From assembly GCA_003225075.1 (NCBI GenBank), contig QIAP01000033.1:1-33810 (forward strand): 33,810 bases of DNA, written 5' to 3'. The position numbers were made by a program, and so were the translations under genes. Positions within the stretch are counted from its first letter, which is position 1, and the number at the start of each line of letters is the position of its first letter. The stretch is from Acidobacteriota bacterium. Lineage in GTDB: Bacteria; Acidobacteriota; Terriglobia; Terriglobales; Acidobacteriaceae. Below are positions 15,636 to 24,985 of the stretch, piece after piece. Under the pieces are notes generated by a model. It made no database searches, had not been told where the DNA came from, and saw nothing but the letters and a program-made list of their open reading frames with translations.

Positions 15636-16823
15636 ATGCGACCCTTGGCTTCCCGAATGTCGGTGATGAGTGGCGAAGGCGCGCTCTCAGTCTTTGCCCA
15701 TGCCAGGGAACTGGAGCGCCAGGGTCGTTCCATTATTCATCTGGAACTGGGCGAACCGGATTTTCATCCCGCCGAGCCGGTCATCGACGCTCTTCACAAG
15801 GCCGTCAAAGAAGGGAAGGACCGTTATTGCCGCGTCGCCGGCGTCCCTGCGCTTTGCGAGGAATTAGCGACCTACCTTCGCCGGACACGGAATTTAAACA
15901 TTTCGCCAGAGAACGTCGTTATCGCGCCCGGCTGCAAGATCGCGCTATTCCTCGCCATGATGGCGCTGATCGAGCCCGGCGACGAAGTTCTTTTTCCCGA
16001 TCCCGGTTTTCCTGGATATCCCTCGATCACGCTGGGCCTCGGTGGCGTTCCCGTTCCTTTCCAGCTAGCAGAACGAAATCGCCTCCAGCCCGATCCCGAC
16101 GAGATCGCCGCGAAAATCACGCCGCGTTCCAAGATCCTGATTACCAATTCGCCGGGTAATCCCACGGGAAGCGTTTACACGGACGACGTCCAGCGTCGCA
16201 TCGCAGAGCTCGCCGTCAAACACGATCTCTATGTTCTCTCCGACGAAATCTACGCTCGCATTATCTACCGCCCAAACTACTTATCGATGCTCACCTATCC
16301 CGGGATGGAAGAGCGCACGCTGATCATCGATGGCTTTTCCAAAAGCTTCGCCATGACCGGATGGCGCCTGGGTTACACCGTTGCTCCTGCGCACATCGTG
16401 CCTGCCTTGGTCATGCTCGCCATCAACAGCTACACCTGTGTCACCGAGTTCACTCAATATGCCGCAGTGGAAGCTTTGCGTGATCGAGCCCAAGCCACGC
16501 CTCGGATGGTGAAGGAGTTCGCGCAACGCCGCGAGCAGTTTGTCCGCGACTTGAACCGTGTGCCGGGATTCCGCTGTGCTCCTCCGGAAGGGGCGTTCTA
16601 TGCCTGGGTCAACATCAGTGATACTGGTAGCCGCGCCGAGGAAATTTGCCGCATTATGCTGGATGATGCCGGCGTCGCTGCCATTCCCGGCGCAGCTTTT
16701 GGCGCCTCCGGCAAGGATTTCGTGCGATTTTCCTTCGCATCTTCAACCGCTACCTTGCAAGAAGCGGTGGAGCGCATTCTCAAAGTTTCCAGCGCCTGGC
16801 AGGGAACACTAGCAAGAAGATAG
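15636..16823 (+). CDS. Class I/II pyridoxal-phosphate aminotransferase
   Basis: The 395-residue enzyme has its ATG directly after the TGA of the AhpD-like gene, with AGAAGG upstream. Fold-type I landmarks: ELGEPDF near 37-43, NSPGNPTG with N175 contacting PLP, SDEIYARI with D203 and Y206, DGFSKSFAMTGWRLGY with the Schiff-base lysine K236 and R244, and a C-terminal FVRFSFA with the substrate-carboxylate arginine. It resembles aspartate-aminotransferase-like enzymes of broad specificity. The usual glycine-rich YTxxxG segment reads RYCRVAGVPAL. No leader peptide, so cytosolic. Zero spacing indicates an operon with the redox protein and receptor; the amino acid used is not evident. Confidence 0.9.
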   Translation: MRPLASRMSVMSGEGALSVFAHARELERQGRSIIHLELGEPDFHPAEPVIDALHKAVKEGKDRYCRVAGVPALCEELATYLRRTRNLNISPENVVIAPGCKIALFLAMMALIEPGDEVLFPDPGFPGYPSITLGLGGVPVPFQLAERNRLQPDPDEIAAKITPRSKILITNSPGNPTGSVYTDDVQRRIAELAVKHDLYVLSDEIYARIIYRPNYLSMLTYPGMEERTLIIDGFSKSFAMTGWRLGYTVAPAHIVPALVMLAINSYTCVTEFTQYAAVEALRDRAQATPRMVKEFAQRREQFVRDLNRVPGFRCAPPEGAFYAWVNISDTGSRAEEICRIMLDDAGVAAIPGAAFGASGKDFVRFSFASSTATLQEAVERILKVSSAWQGTLARR

Positions 16824-16848
16824 ATCGAACAACCTTACGGAGACTTCC

Positions 16849-18189
16849 ATGAAGTTCAGGTGTCGCTGGTGGCAATGGTTTGTGATCCTCACAGCAGCAT
16901 CGAGCAGTTTAATGGTGTTCGCCCAGGCCCGTCCTTTTCCCGGGCCTGATGTGCAGCAGATCTATCAACGGCTTTTGCCGCAAGTAGAAAAGATTCCCAT
17001 CTTCGATCACCATGCTCATCCTGGTTTTCCCGACGATCCCGACGTTGACGCCATGGCCGCTCCTCCCGGCAGCGCCGCTCTGCGTGAGCGTGACAGCAAT
17101 CTCGAACTAGTCGCGGCCGCCAAGGCTCTGTTTGGCTATCCCTACAACGATTTCTCCCCTGAGCACGCCAAGTGGCTGGTCCAGAAAAAAGCCGAGTTGA
17201 AGAAGTCGCAGGGCAACGCCTACTTCTCCAATATTCTCGACAAGCTAAATATCGAGCGCTCGGTCGCGAACCGCGCCATGATGGCCGGCTATCTCGATCC
17301 CAAGCGCTTTCCGTGGGTCTTTTTTGCCGACGCCTTCATGTGGCCATTCGACAACCAGCAGCAGCGCTCCCGTAATCCTGACGAACAGGTTTACATTCCC
17401 TTACAGGAAAAAATGCTGCACCGTTGGATGCAGCAGGCGCAGCTCAACAGGCCCCCCGCTGACTTTGCAGGCTATCTCTCATTCATCAGCAGCACCCTCG
17501 AGGAGAACCAGAGGCGGGGCGGTATCGCTATGAAGTTTGAAGTAGCGTATTTCCGCTCAACCAAATTCAGCAATCCGCCTCGCCAACAGGCGGAACAGAT
17601 TTACCAGCATTATGTCAATGGGGGCGTGCCGGCTGCCGATGATTACCGCATCTTTCAGGATTACATTTTCCGTTACTTGATTAGTGAAGGCGGCCGCCTC
17701 CATCTTCCTGTCCATATCCACTCGGCGGTCGGCATCGGCGATTATTTCAACATCTCCGAGGCCAACATAATGAACCTGGAGAATATTCTCCGCGATCCCC
17801 GCTATTCCGCTGTGACGTTTGTGATGATTCACGGCGGATATCCGCTGGAACGCGAAGCCATCTGGTTGGCCGCGGTGAAGAACGTCTATATGGATTCCTC
17901 GCTGATGGAAATTGCCATGTATCCTTCAGAGTTTAAGAATTCGCTCAAGCAATGGCTGGAAACATTTCCCGACAAGATCACATTCGGTACTGACGCTTTC
18001 CCTTACAATGATGTTCTCGGCGCCGAAGAGAGCTATTGGCTGGGCGTGCAGTCGGCGAGACAGGGCCTGGCTGCTGCGCTTGCCGAAATGGTATCCATGG
18101 GAGAGGTAAGCGAATCCAAGGCGCTGGAGATGGCCCACGGCTACCTCCACGATAATGCGATTCGCATCTACGAAGGCAAGGTTCAGTGA
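16849..18189 (+). CDS. Exported amidohydrolase-family metal-dependent hydrolase
   Basis: The 446-residue protein has a signal peptide (Arg/Trp-rich start, VILTAASSSLMVFAQA, cleavage near 26) and a TIM-barrel amidohydrolase-2 pattern. DHHAHPG gives the HxH metal pair (H55, H57); HIHSAVG and MIHGGYP supply later histidines, and FGTDAFP gives the catalytic or metal Asp D382. The relatives act on C-N or C-C bonds of ring or carboxylated compounds; the substrate is unknown. It starts 25 bp after the aminotransferase and ends 1 bp before the cupin ATG, so it belongs to the receptor-led operon. Periplasmic location would let it process material brought in by the receptor, which is inference. Confidence 0.85.
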   Translation: MKFRCRWWQWFVILTAASSSLMVFAQARPFPGPDVQQIYQRLLPQVEKIPIFDHHAHPGFPDDPDVDAMAAPPGSAALRERDSNLELVAAAKALFGYPYNDFSPEHAKWLVQKKAELKKSQGNAYFSNILDKLNIERSVANRAMMAGYLDPKRFPWVFFADAFMWPFDNQQQRSRNPDEQVYIPLQEKMLHRWMQQAQLNRPPADFAGYLSFISSTLEENQRRGGIAMKFEVAYFRSTKFSNPPRQQAEQIYQHYVNGGVPAADDYRIFQDYIFRYLISEGGRLHLPVHIHSAVGIGDYFNISEANIMNLENILRDPRYSAVTFVMIHGGYPLEREAIWLAAVKNVYMDSSLMEIAMYPSEFKNSLKQWLETFPDKITFGTDAFPYNDVLGAEESYWLGVQSARQGLAAALAEMVSMGEVSESKALEMAHGYLHDNAIRIYEGKVQ

Positions 18190-18190
18190 T

Positions 18191-18682
18191 ATGGCAAGAA
18201 CTGGCATGTCAAGTAAGAGGGTTTCCGCTAACAAGAGCGGCAGCAGCAAAAACAGCGCCATGAGAAAGAAGCCGATGGCGCCGGTCTTCCGCCAGAAGGG
18301 TGTGGAGAAAAAACGAGGCGCGACTGCCACCTTGAAACACGTCCCCTGGAACACAGTGGAATTAGAGAGCTTGAACCCGCTGCTCCAGCGTCAGTTCGTG
18401 GTCGGCCATGACGTTATGCTGGCGCGCGTCCTGCTGAAGAAGGGCTGCATCGTGCCCCACCATAGCCACGTCAATGAGCAGATCACCTACATTCTGGAAG
18501 GTGCGCTGAAGTTCTGGATCGACGGCCGCGAGATCACGGTCCATGCCGGGGAAGTGCTGACTATTCCTCCGAACATGCCGCACAAGGCAGAAGCGCTCGT
18601 GGACACCGTGGATCTGGACGTTTTCAATCCGCCACGCGCTGACTGGATTAATAAGGACGACAAATATCTGCGTGGCAAATAG
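18191..18682 (+). CDS. Cupin-domain protein with a basic N-terminal tail
   Basis: The protein has 163 residues from the ATG at 18191, one base after the amidohydrolase stop; later ATG codons (for example residue 24) are possible starts. Residues 1-45 are rich in Lys, Arg and Ser and look disordered. Residues 65-150 are one cupin barrel: PHHSHVNEQITYILEGALKF gives motif 1 (H91, H93, E96/Q97) and PPNMPHKAEA gives motif 2 His131. The metal-binding set is therefore present. Such small cupins act as dioxygenases, isomerases or sensors. It is the last gene tightly coupled to the receptor-led group, 50 bp before threonine synthase. Confidence 0.85.
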   Translation: MARTGMSSKRVSANKSGSSKNSAMRKKPMAPVFRQKGVEKKRGATATLKHVPWNTVELESLNPLLQRQFVVGHDVMLARVLLKKGCIVPHHSHVNEQITYILEGALKFWIDGREITVHAGEVLTIPPNMPHKAEALVDTVDLDVFNPPRADWINKDDKYLRGK

Positions 18683-18732
18683 ACCAGAAATAGATCGCAG
18701 CAATAATTCAAGTTCCGTTGCCGCGTACTCAC

Positions 18733-20118
18733 ATGACCAATCGCACGATTTCCATTCCGACTGCCGCCCCGGTGTCGAGTTTTCGCTGCATTGCATGCGG
18801 CGTCATCCGTGACAACGTTAGTCATGATTTTCGTTGTACCGATTGCGGCGATCTATTGGAGATCTTTTACCCCGCCTGGCACAGCGAACAGATGGCGACC
18901 AACGCGCCAGGCTTCAAGGCGCTATGGCAGCAAAGGAAGACTTCTCGGCGGGCAATCGATGAAAGCGGCGTTTGGCGTTTTCGCGAACTTCTGCCTGCCC
19001 TTCGCGACTGGGATCAAGCCGTCACCCTGCGCGAAGGCAATACGCCTCTCTACAATCTTCCTGCTTGTGCCCGCATCGCCGGCGTAAAACAGCTTTACGC
19101 CAAGCATCAGGGCATGAATCCGACAGGCTCGTTCAAGGACACAGGCATGACCGTAGCCGCATCCTTTGCCCTGCAGGAGGGCTTCCGCTGGGTCGCCTGC
19201 GCTTCCACGGGAAATACTTCTGCCTCCATGGCGGCCTATGCTGCGAGGTCTGCCATGCGAAGTCTGGTGGTCATTCCCGAAGGCAAAGTTTCCTGGGCGA
19301 AACTTTCTCAGGCACTGGACTACGGTGCCCTTACCTGCGAGCTACGTACTGACTTTGATGGCTGCATGCGAGTGCTCAATGAAGTCGTGAAGCAGTGGCC
19401 CGTTTGCCTGCTAAATTCCGTCAATCCTTATCGCATTGAAGGACAGAAAACTGGCGCCATCGAACTCCTTGAGCAATTCGATGGGCAGGTGCCCGATCAC
19501 ATCATCGTTCCCGGCGGGAATTTGGGAAACTGCTCGGCGCTCGGCAAAGCTCTTCTCGAACTGCTGGATCTGGGTCTGATTACACGAACGCCGAAAGTCT
19601 CGGTCATTCAGGCGGAGGGCGCTAATACACTGCTGCGCAGTGTTAGAGAACACGGTGGAAAGAAATTGATTCCCATGCAAGCTCAGACCGCCGCCACTGC
19701 CATCCGTATCGGCAGTCCTGCATCCTGGAAGAAGGCAGTGCGTGTGTTGCAGGCCACTGGCGGGACCGTCGAACAAGCCAGCGAAATTGAAATAGCCCAG
19801 TCTAAAGCCGAAATCGGCGCTGATGGAATCGGCTGCGAGCCGGCCTCCGCCGTCACCCTGGCCGGACTGAAAAAGCTGGTAAAACAAGAATTCGTAAAAC
19901 AAGATGACATCGTGGTACTTATCTTGACCGGTCACTTGCTCAAAGATCCTGAGTTCACCCTCAAATTTCATCGCGGAGACTTATTCAAAGGCACAGAATA
20001 CGAGCAACAAGCCGCTGCTCTCCGCTTACATCAGCGTGCTCGCGTCACTTTGGAGCCCACGGCGGATGCCGTCGTGAAGGCGCTCGAACAGGCCGAAAAG
20101 AGCACCCCGCCCAATTAG
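18733..20118 (+). CDS. thrC: Threonine synthase with N-terminal zinc-ribbon-like segment
   Basis: The protein has 461 residues from the ATG at 18733; a TTG 15 bp upstream in frame is an alternative start, and neither has a good Shine-Dalgarno. Residues 19-38 hold CIACG...CTDCG, four Cys as in the rubredoxin-like knuckle of one threonine synthase branch. The PLP lysine is K135 in GSFKDTG, and STGNTSASMAAYAA, PGGNLGN and the C-terminal LTGHLLKD are typical of the fold-type II family. It converts O-phosphohomoserine to threonine in the cytosol. thrB follows after one base, giving the last two steps of threonine synthesis together. Confidence 0.93.
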   Translation: MTNRTISIPTAAPVSSFRCIACGVIRDNVSHDFRCTDCGDLLEIFYPAWHSEQMATNAPGFKALWQQRKTSRRAIDESGVWRFRELLPALRDWDQAVTLREGNTPLYNLPACARIAGVKQLYAKHQGMNPTGSFKDTGMTVAASFALQEGFRWVACASTGNTSASMAAYAARSAMRSLVVIPEGKVSWAKLSQALDYGALTCELRTDFDGCMRVLNEVVKQWPVCLLNSVNPYRIEGQKTGAIELLEQFDGQVPDHIIVPGGNLGNCSALGKALLELLDLGLITRTPKVSVIQAEGANTLLRSVREHGGKKLIPMQAQTAATAIRIGSPASWKKAVRVLQATGGTVEQASEIEIAQSKAEIGADGIGCEPASAVTLAGLKKLVKQEFVKQDDIVVLILTGHLLKDPEFTLKFHRGDLFKGTEYEQQAAALRLHQRARVTLEPTADAVVKALEQAEKSTPPN

Positions 20119-20119
20119 A

Positions 20120-21079
20120 ATGCCGAGTATCAACCGCTCTGCCCAGCGCCGCAGCAGTTCATTACAGCTAAGTCTTCCCGCAACCTCCGCCAATCTTGGA
20201 CCGGCATTCGATGCGGCAGCCCTGGCGCTGCAACTGTTTCTGAAAATCAAGGCTAGTTCTGCCGCGGAGTTCTCGATCGTTGCCCGGGGCCGCGACGCCG
20301 CCATCTGCAATCAGATCAACAACCACCTCATCCTGGATACCTACCGCGACGTGCTGCGCTCACAGGGCAAAAAGATCATGCCTCTCGGTCTGCGCATCGA
20401 AAATGAAATTCCCATCGGCAAAGGCCTCGGTTCTTCGGCAGCCGCCCGTCTTGCAGGGATCGCTCTGGCCGTCCATTTTGGAAAATTGGATTGGACCGAA
20501 AGCAGGATCATTGGCGAGGCCTCGCGCCGCGAGCACCATCCCGATAATGCCGCTGCCTGCTGGATGGGAGGCTTGGCCGTGGCCCGCATGTCCTCGGAGT
20601 TCGAAGCTCAGGTATTGCGCGTGAAACCAAAAGGCAAGTGGCCCCTGCTGGTTGCAGTTCCAAATGAGAGTCTGCCGACGGAAGAAGCGCGGCGCGCACT
20701 GCCTGCTCAATACTCGCGTGCCGATGCTGTCGCCAATGTCCAAAATTCGATGCTTCTGTTAGCCGCGTTTGTCGAGGGACGATCCGATCTTCTCGCCTCC
20801 GCTCTTAAAGATCGCTTCCACCAACCTTATCGTGCCAAATTGTGTCCATTGCTGCCGGCCGTTACCGAACTTGTAGGAAAACCTGGAATTTTAGGCGTAA
20901 GTTTGAGTGGCGCCGGCCCGTCAGTCCTGATTTTTCTTGATCCGAAAATTCCTAAGAATAAAGTGCGGCAGGCGCTCATCTCTCACTTGAAGATCCACAG
21001 GCTCGCGGCAGAATTGCTCGATACCGCTATTTCTCTTCACGGAGCGCGAGGAGAAGAGAACCGAACGGGCAAGCGATAA
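20120..21079 (+). CDS. thrB: Homoserine kinase (GHMP family)
   Basis: The 319-residue enzyme starts one base after the thrC stop. GHMP landmarks are LPATSANLGPAFDAAALAL (19-37), the ATP loop PIGKGLGSSAAA (98-109) and the C-terminal GVSLSGAGPSVLIF. It phosphorylates L-homoserine to O-phosphohomoserine, the substrate of the upstream enzyme. The order thrC-thrB in one transcript is common. Homoserine also links to the cystathionine gamma-synthase-like gene on the other strand. No terminator is visible after it. Confidence 0.93.
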   Translation: MPSINRSAQRRSSSLQLSLPATSANLGPAFDAAALALQLFLKIKASSAAEFSIVARGRDAAICNQINNHLILDTYRDVLRSQGKKIMPLGLRIENEIPIGKGLGSSAAARLAGIALAVHFGKLDWTESRIIGEASRREHHPDNAAACWMGGLAVARMSSEFEAQVLRVKPKGKWPLLVAVPNESLPTEEARRALPAQYSRADAVANVQNSMLLLAAFVEGRSDLLASALKDRFHQPYRAKLCPLLPAVTELVGKPGILGVSLSGAGPSVLIFLDPKIPKNKVRQALISHLKIHRLAAELLDTAISLHGARGEENRTGKR

Positions 21080-21115
21080 GTCTCACCCGCTGAAAGGATT
21101 AAACTTGTGAAGAAT

Positions 21116-21337
21116 TCAAGGCTGTCGGCGCGAGTAATTTCGCCGGCCACCATTTCGTTGCGCCGACGCGATCACGCTGAATAGGTGCTCCTCAAAACTC
21201 AGATCGCGATCTTTAGCGACCCTGTCGGGATACGAGTTCATAGCGCTGAGGAAATTTTGAACTTCCATGCGGAAGTCATCTTGTTCTGAAGAACGCGCGA
21301 GGGTAAACATGCGCGCACGAAGCTGGCTGGTTTTCAT
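21116..21337 (-). CDS. Small protein of unknown function
   Basis: The 73-residue protein starts at the ATG at 21337, preceded by a GGGGAG ribosome-binding site. The sequence MKTSQLRARMFTLARS...FLSAMNSYPDRVAKD...LSFEEHLFSVIAS is helix-forming and mixed in charge, with a basic C terminus (GGRRNYSRRQP), and looks like a real small cytosolic protein rather than an antisense shadow. I do not recognise a characterised family. It stands between the thrB end and the DinB gene, 242 bp downstream of the latter, and may have its own promoter. Confidence 0.5.
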   Translation of the reverse strand: MKTSQLRARMFTLARSSEQDDFRMEVQNFLSAMNSYPDRVAKDRDLSFEEHLFSVIASAQRNGGRRNYSRRQP

Positions 21338-21579
21338 TTACTCCCCCCCACAACCGTTCGCCATTTCGCAACTGGCAAACAATCCGTCAGCCACCGCGGT
21401 GCAAAGTCGCCTGTGCTGTCCGGCACCTTTTTCTCTGGAAACGGTTTTGTAAGCCTACTACTTTCGCCCTATCCCTGTAAATGGCCCTGTGGGATGGGGA
21501 AGTCTCTTGGCGGGTCAGCGCTTCCCAGGCAGTGAAGAACTTCAAAATGAGGCTCTTGGCTCCGGGTCCGCCGTCTTCC

Positions 21580-22146
21580 TTAGCGGCTGGCAGGCGGAAT
21601 AATCCCATTCATCCGCAGATACTCCACCATCTGGCCGTAGTGGTCCATACAGTGTCCCACCGTCAGTGTCGCCATACCTAAGCGGGTGACTGTGCCCTCT
21701 CCGAACGGACTTTTGACCGGTTCGACGACATTCTTTTCGTCAATCGTCGCGACCGCTTTATGCACATAAGCGAACGAGTCCTTCAGGTAGTTGAGGATGT
21801 CAGCTTTGCTCTTCACCGAATCGGGCCCCTTTTCCTCGTTGCCTTCCACCGGCGGCTTTTCCCCGATCATGGCAGCAGCGACTTCATAATTCACCGCCGC
21901 CACGTGTTTCACCTGTTCTCCGAAATTGCGCACGCCCTTAAATTCACCATTTGTAGGAGCGAAGGAGTACTTATCTTCCGGCATGGCATCGGCTGCGGAC
22001 ACAAATTCCTGTTCAGTATTCTTGACCGCTCGATCGAGAACCTGCTGGATCGTGCGGCGTTCCGGCGGCTTTACGGGCGCCTGCGCGATGGCCAATCCAC
22101 TGCAAGCTAGCAGCAACATCAGCGAAGCAACATACATTTTCTTCAT
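21580..22146 (-). CDS. Secreted DinB-family protein
   Basis: The protein has 188 residues from the ATG at 22146, with AAGGAGAT 6 nt upstream; the frame is open further upstream into the MFS gene, but the signal peptide fixes this start. Residues 1-22 (KKMYVASLMLLLACSGLAIAQA) form a signal peptide. The rest is a four-helix DinB bundle with the metal-binding pattern: a His in EQVKHVAAVNYE and two in VGHCMDHYGQMVEYLR. DinB proteins are often thiol S-transferases or metal hydrolases; the exported version's substrate is unknown. It follows the MFS gene by 41 bp. Confidence 0.85.
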   Translation of the reverse strand: MKKMYVASLMLLLACSGLAIAQAPVKPPERRTIQQVLDRAVKNTEQEFVSAADAMPEDKYSFAPTNGEFKGVRNFGEQVKHVAAVNYEVAAAMIGEKPPVEGNEEKGPDSVKSKADILNYLKDSFAYVHKAVATIDEKNVVEPVKSPFGEGTVTRLGMATLTVGHCMDHYGQMVEYLRMNGIIPPASR

Positions 22147-22187
22147 GCCAATCTCCTTAACCAATGACGCTATAACAAACTTCCCAA

Positions 22188-23462
22188 TCAATCGCGAACC
22201 ACCGCCGGCGCCATTTCCAGTTGCTGCGTAGTAAGCCGATGCCGCCGGATTGTAGAAAGTCCCAGGATCAGCGCAAAGGAGGAGTACATGAGCGCCGTCG
22301 GAACACCCACTCGCGTGGCCAGCGCTCCCCAAAGCGCGCTGCCCAGCGCCATTCCTCCCTGCAATACCAGCAGGTACATGGATAGCGCTCGGGCTCGCAG
22401 CCATGATGGAGACATCGTCTGCGCCGCCATGTTCAAGCACGCTAGTATACCGATCCAGGCCATTCCAGCCGCGAAGAATACGGCGCATAACCCTTCAAAA
22501 ATCTTTACTTGTCCGGCTGCGAATGTCATTCCCGCGAACAGCAGAATGGCAAACGCCACAATTCCGTCGATCGAGAGCCTCTCCTTTAATCTGGGCAGCG
22601 CCGCCGCTCCCGCCAACGCGCCCAAGCCAAAGCTGGTCAGTAACACGCCATACCCCGTCGCTCCGTGCGGACGTGCAATAATCGGCAGCAGCGCCAGCAC
22701 CGAGGTGGCGGCAAAACTGAAAGCACCGGTTCGAATCAGCACCGATTTCACCAGCGGCGCGCCGCGCACATAACGGATTCCCGTCAGCATCGCTTCCAGG
22801 ACCCGTCCCGTTTCCACCTGTTCGGCGTGCGGTCTTTTCCAGCGGTAGAGAAAAAAGATCACGCCGAAAAAAGACGCCGCATTCAGCAAAAACGCCAGTC
22901 CCGAACCCGCGACCGCCACAACCATTCCACCCAGCGCGGGACCAACCGCACGGGCCACATTAAACCCGGCTGAATTCAAAGCCACCGCCGAAGCGTGCTG
23001 GTCCGGCGAAACGATTTCCGGAGTAATCGCCTGCCATGCCGGATCGTTCATGACCGACCCCAGTCCCAGCAGAAAGGTGAACAATAAAAGCGTCCATGGA
23101 GTGACCGAACCACGCAGCGTCAAAAATCCCAGTATGCCCGCTGCCAGCACCATCCAACCTTGCGTGATCAGCAAAAGACGTCGACGGTCCATCATGTCGG
23201 CCAACGCCCCTGCGGGCAAGACCACCAGGAACACAGGCACCGTCGCCGCTGCCTGCACCAAGCCCACCATCAGCGGCGACATCGTGAGTTGCGTCATCAA
23301 CCAACCCGCACCCACGTTCTGCATCCAGGTGCCGGTGTAGGAGATCACCGCGGCAATCCAAAGCGACCGGAACAGCGGTTCTCGCAACGGGGCCAGCGCA
23401 GAACCATTCCGTCGCTTGGCGCGCAGGCTTTCCGATAACGACACGTTGAACGAATCCGCCAT
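22188..23462 (-). CDS. MFS transporter (EntS/MFS_3-like exporter)
   Basis: The protein has 424 residues from the ATG at 23462 (MADSFNVSLSESLRAKR); open frame continues upstream but inside the APC gene. There are about 12 hydrophobic helices. The TWMQNVGAGWLMTQLT start, ADMMDRRRLLLITQ loop 2-3 signature and MNDPAWQAITPEIV segment are typical of the enterobactin-exporter-like MFS_3 group. Homologues I know of often carry a further C-terminal cytosolic domain; here the protein stops at APAVVRD right after the last helix, so that part is lost or naturally absent. It begins 2 bp after the APC stop, implying coupled translation. The substrate is unknown. Confidence 0.85.
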   Translation of the reverse strand: MADSFNVSLSESLRAKRRNGSALAPLREPLFRSLWIAAVISYTGTWMQNVGAGWLMTQLTMSPLMVGLVQAAATVPVFLVVLPAGALADMMDRRRLLLITQGWMVLAAGILGFLTLRGSVTPWTLLLFTFLLGLGSVMNDPAWQAITPEIVSPDQHASAVALNSAGFNVARAVGPALGGMVVAVAGSGLAFLLNAASFFGVIFFLYRWKRPHAEQVETGRVLEAMLTGIRYVRGAPLVKSVLIRTGAFSFAATSVLALLPIIARPHGATGYGVLLTSFGLGALAGAAALPRLKERLSIDGIVAFAILLFAGMTFAAGQVKIFEGLCAVFFAAGMAWIGILACLNMAAQTMSPSWLRARALSMYLLVLQGGMALGSALWGALATRVGVPTALMYSSFALILGLSTIRRHRLTTQQLEMAPAVVRD

Positions 23463-23464
23463 TG

Positions 23465-24964
23465 TCAATTGCTCGATGCGCTCTGCAGCACCACCGGAAT
23501 GCTCTGCCCAAAGGGCCACTCCCGGCTTCGCCACGCGCGAATCAGGTAAATCACTAAACCGACGATCAGGATCACCGCTGCGTATCGGATTTCGTTCAGC
23601 GGATTCGGTCTCTTAATCAGTACGAACAGAAATCCCAGGCTTGCCAGCAGCGCCGGCAGGGGGTAAAGCCACATGCGAAAAGGACGCGGCATGTCGGGTC
23701 GGCGAATCCTCAGCACAATCACTCCAATCGCCTGTATCAGAAACTGCAACATGATCCGAATCACTACCAGCGCGGCAATCACATCCGCCAGCCGCAGAAA
23801 ACAGAATGCCGCTGCTACCAGTCCCAGCGCCAACAGAGAAACATGCGGGAAGCGATATTTGGGATGCACCCTCGCAAACGCCTTGAAATAATTGCCATCG
23901 AGTGCCGCCGCGTACGGCACTCTGGAATACCCCAGCATCAGCGAGAACACTGATGCGAAGGCCGTCCACATGATTAATCCGGTCACCAGCCGGGCGGCCC
24001 ATGTCCCATAGATCCTCTGCATGAACACTGAAACGACATACAGGCTACTGTTGGATTTCCCGCTCCGCACCATATCCTGCCACGGCACCACGGCGAGAAT
24101 GCTGATGTTCATCACGACATATAGACAGGCGACGAGCAGAATGGAAAGCAGCAAAGCTCGAGGAATTGTTCTACCTGGGTCCTTAATTTCGTCTCCAAGG
24201 AAACAAACGTTGTAGTAACCCCAGTAGTCGTAAGCCGCGATCAGCATCGCCCCGCCCAATCCATTGAAGAAGTTTCGCGAGAGGGTGAAGGCCCCGGGAG
24301 GAAAGCTGAATGCCTGGGCCGCGTTGAAGTGTGTGAGCCCCGCGAAAATGATCCAGGCAATCGTGCCCATCACCCCAACCCAGAGCAATTTCGACAGCCG
24401 ACCAATCGTGGTGATGCGCCGGTAAAGCAGCAACACCGCAACAACGCAAATCAGAATGGCGACGAAAGTCCCCCCAGTCACCACCCAACTCACCTGTAAC
24501 GCTCCCAGAAAAGGCAGTTGCATGCTGGCATTGCGCCCGGCGTAAGTATGCTCCAGACCCGGCCAAAAGAAACCTGCATATTGAGCCAGACCGATTGATC
24601 CCGAAGCAATGGAGAGCGGAGCGCTGAATGAAAGTTGCCAGATAAATAAAAACGAAATCAGCCGGCCTAAACTTCTCGGCCCATAAATTTCTTTCAAATA
24701 CCCATACGAGCCGCCCGACCAGGGCATCGCCGCACCCAGTTCCGCCCAAACCAGCCCGTCACACATGGCGAACCCTGCCCCTAAAATCCAGCCCAGCATG
24801 GCCTGCGGTCCGCCCATCGCGCTCACGATCAGCGGCACGGTGATGAACGGCCCCACCCCAATCATGTCAATCATGTTCAGCGCCGTAGCACTGCCCAGTC
24901 CCACGCCGCGGATAAGTTTCGGCGAAATTGAATCGTCTGCGGTTTGGATTGAGTCGGGATCCAT
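23465..24964 (-). CDS. APC-superfamily amino acid permease
   Basis: The protein has 499 residues with about 12 membrane segments. The N-terminal GLGSATALNMIDMIGVGPFITVP is the APC substrate-binding helix 1 with its broken GxG region, and GAAMPWSGGSYGYLKEIYGP is the conserved helix 2-3 loop. Later segments such as YDYWGYYNVCFLGDEIKDPGRTIPRALL match helix 6 to the following loop. It should import or exchange amino acids or amines across the inner membrane. It sits 34 bp after the PIG-L gene and 2 bp before the MFS gene, in one minus-strand transcript. Confidence 0.9.
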   Translation of the reverse strand: MDPDSIQTADDSISPKLIRGVGLGSATALNMIDMIGVGPFITVPLIVSAMGGPQAMLGWILGAGFAMCDGLVWAELGAAMPWSGGSYGYLKEIYGPRSLGRLISFLFIWQLSFSAPLSIASGSIGLAQYAGFFWPGLEHTYAGRNASMQLPFLGALQVSWVVTGGTFVAILICVVAVLLLYRRITTIGRLSKLLWVGVMGTIAWIIFAGLTHFNAAQAFSFPPGAFTLSRNFFNGLGGAMLIAAYDYWGYYNVCFLGDEIKDPGRTIPRALLLSILLVACLYVVMNISILAVVPWQDMVRSGKSNSSLYVVSVFMQRIYGTWAARLVTGLIMWTAFASVFSLMLGYSRVPYAAALDGNYFKAFARVHPKYRFPHVSLLALGLVAAAFCFLRLADVIAALVVIRIMLQFLIQAIGVIVLRIRRPDMPRPFRMWLYPLPALLASLGFLFVLIKRPNPLNEIRYAAVILIVGLVIYLIRAWRSREWPFGQSIPVVLQSASSN

Positions 24965-24985
24965 CGAAATGCGCTTATCTACCTT

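Noticed and set aside
22170-22190. MFS terminal TGA as a second selenocysteine codon
   Set aside because: Read-through would add only five residues before TAG, with no Cys-motif and no hairpin.
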